A stretch of DNA of 64,000 bases from Streptococcus thermophilus (lineage in GTDB: Bacteria; Bacillota; Bacilli; Lactobacillales; Streptococcaceae): NCBI RefSeq assembly GCF_010120595.1, contig NZ_CP038020.1:558001-622000 (forward strand), in the 5' to 3' direction. A program made the position numbers and the translations under genes. Positions 46,406-53,900 of this stretch are shown here, piece after piece (the stretch's first letter is position 1; each line of letters starts with the position of its first letter). Below the pieces are notes generated by a model that did no database searches, had not been told where the DNA came from, and was given only the letters and a program-made list of their open reading frames with translations.

Positions 46406-47500
46406 ATGATTAAGAAACGTAACTTTAAGAGTATTGTAGCTGTTGGAGTAATTGCTTTGGCTTCTGCAACACTTCTTGCTGCTTGTGGCTCAAAATCAAC
46501 CTCAAGTAAAGATGAAATTAACTGGTACACCCCTACTGAAATATTGCCCCTTGATATCTCTAAAAAATTCAGATCACTAATCATCCATTTACAATGTTGG
46601 TCGCAACTGGTATCACCTTGATATTTCTAAAAATTCAGATCACTATTCAGCCTTGGCGCTTGGGAACTCAGAAAGTAACTTACTTTGTGTTGATAAAAAT
46701 GGGAAGTTACAACCTGATTTGGCTAAAAAGTTGATGTGTCATCCGATGGTTTGACTTATACAGTGACTCTTAGAGATGGCTTGAAGTATTCAGATGGTAC
46801 TAAGATTACTGCTGAGGACTTTGTCTATACTTGGGAACGTATGGTTGATCCTGCTACAGCTTCTGAGTATTCTTACCTCGCTTCAGATTCTCACCTTGTT
46901 AATGTTGCAGACATTATTGCTGGTAATAAGAGCGTTGATGAATTGGGTGTTAAGGCTGAGGGAAATAAAGTTATCTTTACCTTCTCAAATCCTTCTCCAC
47001 AATTCAAAAGTCTTTTGTCATTCTCAAACTTTGTCCCACAACATAAGGAATTTGTAGAAAAGACTGGAAAACAATATGGAACGAAGTCTGACAAACAAAT
47101 TTATTCTGGACCTTTCAAGGTTGAAAATTGGAATGGTACAAGTGGTAGCTTCAAACTTGTCAAAAATAACAATTATTGGGATGCAAAGCACGTCAAAACA
47201 AAGACAATCAATATTCAAACGGTTAAAAAACCTGATACAGCTGTCCAAATGTATAAACAAAGTCAACTTGACTTTGCAAGCATTTCAAGTACGTCAGCAA
47301 TCTTTAACTCAAATATAAAGAACAAAGATGTTGTTACAGTTCCAGAAGCAACAACAAGTTATATGACTTATAATGAAACTGGTAAAGTTAAAGGTCTAGA
47401 TAATCTTAAAATCCGTCAAGCTCTCAACCTTGCTACCGACCGTAAAGGTATTGTCGAAGCTGCGGTTGATACAGGCTCAGTTCCAGATCGGTCCAATGGC
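46406..47500 (+). pseudogene. Oligopeptide-binding lipoprotein OppA/AmiA, broken and truncated
   Basis: The lipoprotein signal ends in the lipobox LLAAC (about residues 26-30). The frame shifts near 46560 and again near 46730. The body, read in another frame, has clear SBP family 5 text (SDGTKITAEDFVYTWERMVDPATASEYSYLAS; QALNLATDRKGIVEAAVDTG). The C-terminal half is missing, because at about 47495 the text jumps into permease OppB. A direct repeat of about 27 nt (46549-46575 and 46614-46640) marks the first break. Confidence 0.88.
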
Positions 47501-47705
47501 TGCTAATATTCTAACCGGTTCAGCACTCATAGAGCAGATTTTCTCAATTCCTGGGATTGGCCAACAGTTTGTTACCTCTATTCCAACAAAAGATTATCCT
47601 GTCATTATGGGAACCACTATCGTTTATGCCGTTATGCTTATGGTAGCTATCCTATTGACAGATATCATTACTAGTTTTGTGGATCCACGTGTCCGTCTGA
47701 AGTAA
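47490..47705 (+). pseudogene. OppB permease, only the C-terminal end left
   Basis: GPMAANILTGSALIEQIFSIPGIGQQFVTSIPTKDYPVIMGTTIVYAVMLMVAILLTDIITSFVDPRVRLK is the last quarter of an OppB/AmiC-type permease (given here as recognised, positions 47495-47705). It is joined directly to the broken oppA, so a deletion of roughly 2 kb removed the oppA end and most of oppB. Confidence 0.85.
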
Positions 47706-47715
47706 GGAGAGTATC

Positions 47716-48176
47716 ATGGAAGAAAAACAACTAGTCAACCTTGTTGGTGCTGGAAATACTGAATCACAAGAAAAATCGGATGGACGTCTATGGCGCGTCA
47801 AGTCCGTAATTTGACCCTATCCTACCGAGAACGTGAATTTGTTTTAGCCTCACGCGCTTTGGGTGAAAATAAATTCAAGATAGCTTTTTAACATGTTTTG
47901 CCAAATATTTCAGGTATCATTATTGTTCAAATTATGATGACCGTTCCAAGTGCTATTATGTACGAGGCGGTTCTATCAGCTATCAATTTGGGGGTTAAGC
48001 CACCAATAGTTTCTTTAGGTTCGTTGATTACGGATGCTTCTGAGAATCTTCAATACTACTCTTATCAGGTGCTTATTTCTGCCTTGGCTCTTGTTTTTAT
48101 CTCTCTTGCCTTCATTCTTTTAGGGGAGGACGGCTTGCGTTATGCATTTGACCTTAAATCTAACAAAGAAAACTAA
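47716..48176 (+). pseudogene. OppC permease, internally deleted and interrupted
   Basis: The start MEEKQLVNLVGAG is normal for OppC/AmiD. After about 25 codons the text jumps to the EAA loop (ARQVRNLTLSYREREFVLASRALGENKFKI), then a TAA at 47889-47891. The tail HVLPNISGIIIVQIMMTVPSAIMYEAVLSA... to LLGEDGLRYAFDL is intact. Roughly the first two thirds are lost. Confidence 0.85.
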
Positions 48177-48192
48177 CAGGAGCGTAATAATA

Positions 48193-49232
48193 ATGAAAGA
48201 AACGATTTTAAGTGTAAAAAATCTCCATGTTAATTTTCATACTTACGCTGGAGAAGTAAAAGCGATTCGTGATGTCAATTTTGACTTGAAAAAAGGTGAG
48301 ACACTGGCAATTGTTGGTGAGTCTGGTTCAGGAAAATCTGTAACGACAAGGACGCTAATGGGTCTATCAGACAAAAAAACGCTAAGGTAACTGGAGACAT
48401 TACCTTTAAAGGGCGCGATATGCAAGCCTTAAGGGAGGAAGATTGGGTTAAAGTTCGTGGAAATGATATTGCTATGATTTTTCAAGATCCTATGACCAGT
48501 CTTGACCCTACTATGAAAATTGGGCGCCAAATTGCTGAGCCTATTATGTTTCATACCAAATTATATCAGAAAGAAGCCTTAGATAATGGCTTTACAATTA
48601 ATGAAAGATGTTGGGATACCTAATGACGAAGAACATATAAATGACTACCCTCACCAATGGTCAGGAGGAATGCTTCACAGAGCAGTAATTGCCATTGCTC
48701 TAGCTGCAGATCCTGAAATTTTGATTGCTGACGAGCCTATTACAGCTTTAGATGTTACGATTCAAGCACAAATTCTTCGTCTGATGAAAAAAATCCAAGA
48801 AGAGCGTGATTCATCCATTATTTTTATTAATCATGACTTGGGTGTTGTCGCTGGGATGGCTGATCGTGTAGCAGTTATGTATGCGGTAAAATTGTGGAAT
48901 ATGGGACTGTGGATGAGGTTTTCTATAATCCGCAATACCCATACACATGGGGACTTCTTAACTCTATGCCTACAACAGAAACAGAATCTGGTAGCCTAGA
49001 AGCTATTCCAGGAACTCCTCCAGATTGGCTTTATTCTCCTAAAGGTGATGCCTTTGCTGCTCGAAATGTCTTTGCTTTAGATATTGATTATCAGGAAGAA
49101 TCGCCAATGTTTAAAGTATCAGATACGCATTTTGCAGCAACATGGCTCTTAGATGAACGAGCTCCTAAAGTAACCCCTCCTTCGCCAATATTGAAACGAT
49201 GGGAAAAATGGTCAAAGATGAAGGAGAAATAA
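48193..49232 (+). pseudogene. OppD ATPase, multiply frameshifted
   Basis: Starts MKETILSVKNLHVNF with Walker A GESGSGKSVTTRTLMG. Frame breaks occur near 48385, 48590 and 48890. The signature SGGMLHRAVIAIA is altered (usual SGGMRQRV), and Walker B reads PEILIADEPITALD. The C-terminal peptide-transport ATPase tail (PGTPPDWLYSPKGDAFAARN) is still readable. Confidence 0.85.
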
Positions 49233-49233
49233 G

Positions 49234-50172
49234 ATGACACAAGAACGTAAAAAGTTAGTAGAACTAAAAAATGTGTCTCTAACTTTTAATAAAGGAAAAT
49301 CAAACGAGGTTGAGGCTATTGATGACGTTAGCTTTGATATCTATGAGGGCGAAATTTTTGGACTAGTTGGAGAATCTGGATCAGGTAAAACAACCATTGG
49401 GCGATCTGTTTTAAAACTTTCTGATATTGATTCGGGTACTGTTACCTTTTCAGGTAATGGGATATCAAGTTTAAAAGGGAAAGATCTTCATGATTTCCGT
49501 AAGACAGCTCAGATGATTTTTCAAGATCCTCAATCTAGTCTTAATGGACGCATGAAAATCCGTGATATTATTGCTGAAGGCATTGATATTCATAAATTGG
49601 CTAAATCTAAGGAAGAGCGTTAAGCTAAGGTTAAAGAACTCATTGATTTGGTAGGGTTAAATGAAGATCACCTATCAAGAAGTCCTCATGAGTTTTCTGG
49701 TGGTCAACGTCAAAGGATTGGTATTGCGCGTGCTTTAGCGGTTAATCATCATTTTATTGTAGCAGACGAACCGATTTCTGCTTTGGATGTTTCTATTCAA
49801 GCACAAGTGGTTAATTTGATGCAGAAGTTGCAACATGAACAGGGGTTAACTTATTTGTTTATTGCCCATGACTTATCGATTGTTAAATATATATCCGATC
49901 GTATTGGTGCAATGCATTGGGGTAAACTTCTTGAAGTGGGACCAGCAGATGAGATCTATCATAACCCGATTCATCCTTATACAAAGAGTCTATTATCTGC
50001 AATTCCAGAACCAGATCCAGAAAGAGAGCGTAAGCGTCAGCATTTGATTCACGATTCCTCTATTGAAAATGATGGGGAAAATAGACAAATGTATGAAATC
50101 CGACCAGGGCATTTTGTTTATGCTACAGAAGCAGAGGCTAAAAATTATAAAGAAGAAGCCAAGTCTAATTAA
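49234..50172 (+). pseudogene. OppF ATPase with an internal stop
   Basis: Reads MTQERKKLVELKNVSLTF, Walker A GESGSGKTTIGRS and the Q loop FQDPQSSLNGRM, then TAA at 49621-49623. The same frame continues [12 protein letters not shown], signature [15 protein letters not shown], Walker [13 protein letters not shown] and the oligopeptide-ATPase C-terminus to 50172. A single nonsense change separates the halves, making this the least decayed gene of the operon. A Walker A without signature cannot hydrolyse ATP, so it is probably inactive. Confidence 0.85.
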
Positions 50173-50174
50173 AC

Positions 50175-50210
50175 TGTAAAAAGGTGGTGATTCTCTAGTC
50201 ACCTCCTTTT
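50175..50210 (+). terminator. Terminator of the opp remnant operon
   Basis: AAAAGGTGGTGA...TCACCTCCTTTT stem and T-rich end. Confidence 0.8.
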
Positions 50211-50285
50211 GATTAGTAAGCGTTTATAATGCAGAGACAAAACAGTATAATAAGGGTGATAGAGCAATAGTTAAAGAGGACTAAT

Positions 50286-50648
50286 ATGGGAGTATACAAC
50301 AACAGTGACTGGCTACTCAATCAGATTCGAGGGACAGCTAATGTCGTCATCAAGGCTTTTAAATTTGAGACTCTGGATATTGATTGAGGTCAGGTGGGAG
50401 ACGATCAAGAGCAGGCTGTTGATGGAAATGATTACATTGATGATTTGTTAATTCAGGAAAAGTATGATCAGGCGACAGCCTTCATTCATAGTCAACTCAA
50501 ACGCTTGACGACTATTGACTATAATCTCCTTGTCAGCATCTATATTGAGTATTTGGAGAATTTATCACCTGTAATAAGGCAGAAGCATCATTTTGACAAT
50601 AGGCAATTAGCAAGTTTGAGGGAAAAACTGTCCGAATTTTCATGGTAA
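50286..50648 (+). pseudogene. Small conserved hypothetical gene with an internal stop
   Basis: MGVYNNSDWLLNQIRGTANVVIKAFKFETLDID is followed by TGA at 50385-50387. The same frame resumes (GQVGDDQEQAVDGNDYIDDLLIQEKYDQATAFIHSQLKRL...) to 50648. The N-terminal amphipathic helix and the Asp/Glu-rich body suggest a small cytosolic protein; family not recognised with confidence. RBS GAGGA is present. Confidence 0.6.
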
Positions 50649-50713
50649 TTTGCTAGAGAGAGTGGGAGAGGAAATGCCAAGCGTTTACGACTTTTCCATC
50701 CTCTTTTTTGTGT

Positions 50714-50719
50714 TATAAT
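50714..50719 (+). promoter_or_regulatory. -10 box very close to the hslO start
   Basis: TATAAT ends 9 bases before the hslO ATG, leaving almost no room for a 5' leader or RBS. Confidence 0.6.
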
Positions 50720-50728
50720 GGAAACACT

Positions 50729-51595
50729 ATGGATAAATTAATTAAAACAATTTCAGAATCAGGTTCTTTCCGTGCTTATGCTCTTGATAGTACTGAAACG
50801 GTCAGAACTGCACAAGAAAAACACAATACATTATCGTCATCAACAGTTGCTTTGGGGCGTACCCTTATTGCCAATCAAATCTTGGCTGCTAACCAAAAGG
50901 GTGATAGCAAAATTACAGTTAAGGTTATCGGAAACGGCTCTTTTGGTCATATCATCTCTGTAGCTGATACCAAAGGACATGTTAAGGGCTACATCCAAAA
51001 TCCAGGTGTAGACATCAAGAAAACAGCGACTGGTGAAGTTTTAGTAGGTCCTTTCATGGGGCAAGGACAATTTGTCTCAATCATCGATTATGGAACTGGT
51101 AATCCTTACACGTCATCAACACCGCTTATTTCTGGTGAAATCGGTGAAGACTTTGCCTACTATTTGACAGAGTCTGAGCAAACACCATCTGCTGTTGGTC
51201 TTAATGTACTTCTTGACAAAGAGGATAAGGTCAAGGTTGCTGGTGGTTTCATGCTTCAGGTCTTACCAGGAGCTAGCGAGGAAGAAATCGCTCGTTACGA
51301 AAAACGCATCCAAGAGATGCCAGCCATTTCAACACTTTTGGAGTCTGATGACCATATTGAAGCGCTCTTGAATGCCATTTATGGGGATGAGCCTTTCAAA
51401 CGCTTGTCTGAAGAGGAGCTTAGCTTTGAGTGCGATTGCTCACGTGAACGCTTTGAAAATGCCCTCTTGACGCTTGGTAAGGATGAACTTCAAGCTATGA
51501 AAGACGAGGACCATGGGGCTGAAATCGTCTGTCAATTCTGCCAAACTAAGTATGAATTTTCAGAAGCTGACTTGGAGGAACTCATCAATGACTAA
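50729..51595 (+). CDS. hslO: Redox-regulated chaperone Hsp33
   Basis: 288 residues from ATG 50729. The C-terminal zinc switch has CxC ([10 protein letters not shown]) and CxxC ([11 protein letters not shown]). It is a holdase activated by oxidation and unfolding. No RBS precedes the start and the -10 box is 10 bases away, so the message is probably leaderless or nearly so. Its stop overlaps the dus start (ATGACTAA). Intact. Confidence 0.95.
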   Translation: MDKLIKTISESGSFRAYALDSTETVRTAQEKHNTLSSSTVALGRTLIANQILAANQKGDSKITVKVIGNGSFGHIISVADTKGHVKGYIQNPGVDIKKTATGEVLVGPFMGQGQFVSIIDYGTGNPYTSSTPLISGEIGEDFAYYLTESEQTPSAVGLNVLLDKEDKVKVAGGFMLQVLPGASEEEIARYEKRIQEMPAISTLLESDDHIEALLNAIYGDEPFKRLSEEELSFECDCSRERFENALLTLGKDELQAMKDEDHGAEIVCQFCQTKYEFSEADLEELIND

Positions 51596-52565
51596 ACTTA
51601 ATTCATCCTTTATGATTGGAAATGTAGAGATCCCTCACCGAACAGTCCTAGCTCCTATGGCAGGCGTGACCAACTCTGCCTTCCGTACTATTGCAAAAGA
51701 GTTTGGTGCTGGTCTTGTGGTGATGGAGATGATTTCTGAAAAAGGTCTCCTCTACAATAATGAGAAAACCCTCCACATGCTTCATATTGATGAGAATGAA
51801 CATCCAATGTCTATCCAGCTTTTCGGTGGTGATGCTGAGGGCTTGAAGCGTGCAGCTGATTTTATTCAGACCAATACCAAGGCTGATATCGTTGATATCA
51901 ATATGGGTTGTCCGGTCAATAAGGTAGTCAAAAATGAAGCGGGTGCCAAGTGGCTCAAGGATCCAGACAAGATTTACCACATTGTCAAGGAAGTAACGTC
52001 AGTGCTTGATATTCCCTTGACCGTTAAGATGCGTACGGGATGGTCAGACAGTGATTTGGCTGTGGAAAACGCTCTTGCAGCTGAGTCTGCAGGTGTTTCT
52101 GCTCTTGCCATGCACGGTCGTACCCGTGAACAAATGTATACTGGTCACTGTGACCACGAGACGCTGGCTCGTGTTGCTAAAGCTATTACTAAGATTCCAT
52201 TTATCGGAAATGGAGATGTTCGTAACGTTCAAGACGCTAAACTCATGATTGAAGAACTTGGCGTAGATGCCGTTATGGTGGGTCGTGCAGCCATGAATAA
52301 TCCATACATCTTCACGCAAATCAATCACTTCTTCGAAACGGGAGAGGAGTTGCCAGATCTTCCGTTTGATAAGAAGCTGGACATTGCTGAAGACCACCTC
52401 AAACGTTTGGTAGACCTTAAAGGTGAGATGATTGCTGTCCGTGAATTCCGTGGTCTTGCTCCACACTATCTTCGTGGAACAGCAGGAGCAGCTAAGGTTC
52501 GTGGCGAAGTCTCGCGTGCCGAGTCTGTTGCTCAGGTCAAAGAAATCTTTGCGACTTTACGATGA
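51588..52565 (+). CDS. dus: tRNA-dihydrouridine synthase (DusB type)
   Basis: 325 residues from ATG 51588. The TIM-barrel FMN enzyme motifs are [13 protein letters not shown], the catalytic-Cys region [29 protein letters not shown] and [14 protein letters not shown]. It reduces uridines in the tRNA D-loop. It is translationally coupled to hslO, a conserved Firmicute pair. Intact. Confidence 0.93.
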   Translation: MTKLNSSFMIGNVEIPHRTVLAPMAGVTNSAFRTIAKEFGAGLVVMEMISEKGLLYNNEKTLHMLHIDENEHPMSIQLFGGDAEGLKRAADFIQTNTKADIVDINMGCPVNKVVKNEAGAKWLKDPDKIYHIVKEVTSVLDIPLTVKMRTGWSDSDLAVENALAAESAGVSALAMHGRTREQMYTGHCDHETLARVAKAITKIPFIGNGDVRNVQDAKLMIEELGVDAVMVGRAAMNNPYIFTQINHFFETGEELPDLPFDKKLDIAEDHLKRLVDLKGEMIAVREFRGLAPHYLRGTAGAAKVRGEVSRAESVAQVKEIFATLR

Positions 52566-52572
52566 AATAGAA

Positions 52573-52605
52573 AGAGCCCTGTTAGTATGTACTCTAACAG
52601 GGCTC
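52573..52605. terminator. Hairpin between dus and shp
   Basis: GAGCCCTGTTAG-tatgtact-CTAACAGGGCTC, 12-bp perfect stem; the minus side carries CTTTCTATTT. It can end both dus and the convergent shp message. Confidence 0.75.
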
Positions 52606-52633
52606 ATATATAATAAATTGCTTGTAAGAGGTT

Positions 52634-52696
52634 TTAGACACCACCAACTATTATGTAAATACATGTCAATAGGACAATAATTTTTAACAATTTCAT
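52634..52696 (-). CDS. Short hydrophobic peptide (SHP) pheromone precursor
   Basis: A 20-codon gene, with RBS TTGGAGGAA 6 nt before ATG 52696, divergent from the Rgg gene. It reads MKLLKIIVLL then TCIYIIVGGV. A basic start, hydrophobic body and C-terminal IIVGG are typical of SHPs, which are exported, trimmed, re-imported by Ami/Opp and bind Rgg inside the cell. Unlike many SHPs it has no Asp or Glu in the C-terminal part, but a Cys. Identification rests on position, size and composition. Confidence 0.82.
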   Translation of the reverse strand: MKLLKIIVLLTCIYIIVGGV

Positions 52697-52725
52697 ATGA
52701 TTTCCTCCAACTTAGTTTGTTACAT

Positions 52726-52731
52726 AGGATA
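52726..52731 (-). promoter_or_regulatory. -10 box of the shp promoter
   Basis: TATCCT with an upstream TG-like extension (TGTTATCCT) on the minus strand. No good -35 box, consistent with activator dependence. Confidence 0.5.
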
Positions 52732-52758
52732 ACATTTGATTTGATTTTTTAAAAGAAG

Positions 52759-52765
52759 GTTGCAT
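52759..52765 (-). promoter_or_regulatory. Candidate Rgg-binding motif ATGCAAC at shp
   Basis: ATGCAAC on the minus strand lies 27 nt upstream of the shp -10 box, and just before the rgg start. The same heptamer is 26 nt upstream of the -10 at 53673. Confidence 0.4.
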
Positions 52766-52767
52766 AT

Positions 52768-53631
52768 ATGGGAAAACAAAATGAACTGAAAAAAATTGGT
52801 GAAATATATAGAGAATTACGGTTAGATAAAGGTACAAAATTATCAAATTATATTGATAAAGGATTTTCTAAATCGCAACTTTCTAGATTTGAAAGAGGAG
52901 AGACTGAAATATCTTTGATTAAATTTTTAAGTGCATTAGATTTTATAAATGTTTCGATAGAAGAATTTATGGTAATCTACAGAGGTTATAGAAATGATAG
53001 TTTTGAAGAATTATTAAAGAAGCTACATACTCTAAGTCTTACAAAAGATGCGGAGGGGTTACGATATCTATTTAACGAAGTGGAGGAGTTGCCTAATTCA
53101 ACAACAAAGAAAATAGAAAAAATACTGATATTATCTTGCTTAAGTTCTGTAGAGTCTGAAAATTTGATAACTCAATCAGATTTACGATTTGTGACTGATT
53201 ATTTATTTGGGATTGAGAGCTGGGGCTACTATGAATTGTCTATTTTAGGGAATCTTGCTCAATATATAAATGGGGAAACATTAGTTTCTTTGGGAAGGGA
53301 AGTCTTACGGAAGACAGATTATTATTATGAAGTAGTAAGAAATAGAAAACTAGTTATTCAATTATCTATCAATATAATGATACGATGCATTGAATCCGAA
53401 TGGTTTACTAAGGCTGCTTTTTTTGAGAGGCATATAGATAGCCTAGTAAATGTTGAGTCCGATATGTATGAGAAAGTTATTTTTTATTATGTACAAGGAT
53501 ATTTAAAATTTGCGATGGGAGATTCGGGGGGGAAGCAAATTATGCAAGAGTCTCTGGAAATATTTAAATTGCTTAAGAATACTAGATTATATAAAAATTA
53601 TTTAGAGCATTTTAAGTCGATTGTAGGTTAA
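52768..53631 (+). CDS. Rgg/GadR/MutR-family transcriptional regulator
   Basis: 287 residues. The N-terminal XRE helix-turn-helix (about residues 8-65: KIGEIYRELRLDKGTKLSNYIDKGFSKSQLSRFERGETEIS) is followed by an all-helical, repeat-rich C-terminal domain (about 70-285) typical of Rgg peptide receptors. ATG 52768 follows GAAGG at 52755-52759. It faces the shp gene and precedes the lanthipeptide genes, so it probably senses the peptide and activates both. Codon use is AT-rich like lanKC, unlike the adc genes. Intact. Confidence 0.9.
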   Translation: MGKQNELKKIGEIYRELRLDKGTKLSNYIDKGFSKSQLSRFERGETEISLIKFLSALDFINVSIEEFMVIYRGYRNDSFEELLKKLHTLSLTKDAEGLRYLFNEVEELPNSTTKKIEKILILSCLSSVESENLITQSDLRFVTDYLFGIESWGYYELSILGNLAQYINGETLVSLGREVLRKTDYYYEVVRNRKLVIQLSINIMIRCIESEWFTKAAFFERHIDSLVNVESDMYEKVIFYYVQGYLKFAMGDSGGKQIMQESLEIFKLLKNTRLYKNYLEHFKSIVG

Positions 53632-53639
53632 TCCCGTTT

Positions 53640-53646
53640 ATGCAAC
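53640..53646 (+). promoter_or_regulatory. Candidate Rgg-binding motif ATGCAAC at the precursor gene
   Basis: ATGCAAC, 26 nt upstream of TATACT (53673-53678). Together with the shp copy it is a plausible Rgg site; 9 of 10 bases match (TTTATGCAAC and TATATGCAAC). Confidence 0.4.
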
Positions 53647-53672
53647 GAAAGCGTAGATTTGTAAAGATAGGC

Positions 53673-53678
53673 TATACT
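53673..53678 (+). promoter_or_regulatory. -10 box of the lanthipeptide operon
   Basis: TATACT with no recognisable -35, as expected for a promoter needing an activator. Confidence 0.6.
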
Positions 53679-53687
53679 TTAATCATA

Positions 53688-53707
53688 AGGTTAAGTAACG
53701 TTAACCT
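53688..53707. repeat. Perfect inverted repeat in the precursor leader
   Basis: AGGTTAA-gtaacg-TTAACCT lies between the -10 box and the RBS. It could be an operator or a short RNA hairpin. Confidence 0.6.
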
Positions 53708-53725
53708 AGAAAGGAGCCTAATTAA

Positions 53726-53815
53726 ATGAAAAATTTTCAAGCTTTGTTGAAAGTTACAAAGTCATCTGGAGTAAAATCTGATGCTTTTTACGCACGATCA
53801 ATTAAATGCCCTTAA
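53726..53815 (+). CDS. Candidate class III lanthipeptide precursor
   Basis: 29 codons; RBS AAAGGAG at 53710-53716. The N-terminal MKNFQALLKVTK can form the short amphipathic helix by which class III leaders dock. The C-terminal part has Ser13, Ser14, Ser18, Ser25 and a single Cys28, so Ser25-Ile-Lys-Cys28 could give a small lanthionine ring, or a labionin with Ser18 or Ser14. It is basic (five Lys, one Arg, one Asp) and much shorter than usual class III precursors. It sits 85 bases upstream of the synthetase. Precursor status is inferred from position and residues. Confidence 0.65.
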   Translation: MKNFQALLKVTKSSGVKSDAFYARSIKCP

Positions 53816-53840
53816 GAGCTAGTGATCATTGCAAAATCTG

Positions 53841-53865
53841 AGGGGACTTAGTGTTCCCTTTTTCG
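53841..53865 (+). terminator. Attenuator between precursor and lanKC
   Basis: AGGGGAC-ttagt-GTTCCCT stem followed by TTTTC. It would leave the peptide message more abundant than the enzyme message. Confidence 0.6.
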
Positions 53866-53900
53866 TGTTTGTATTTAATGCTTAAGGGTGATATTGAGAT

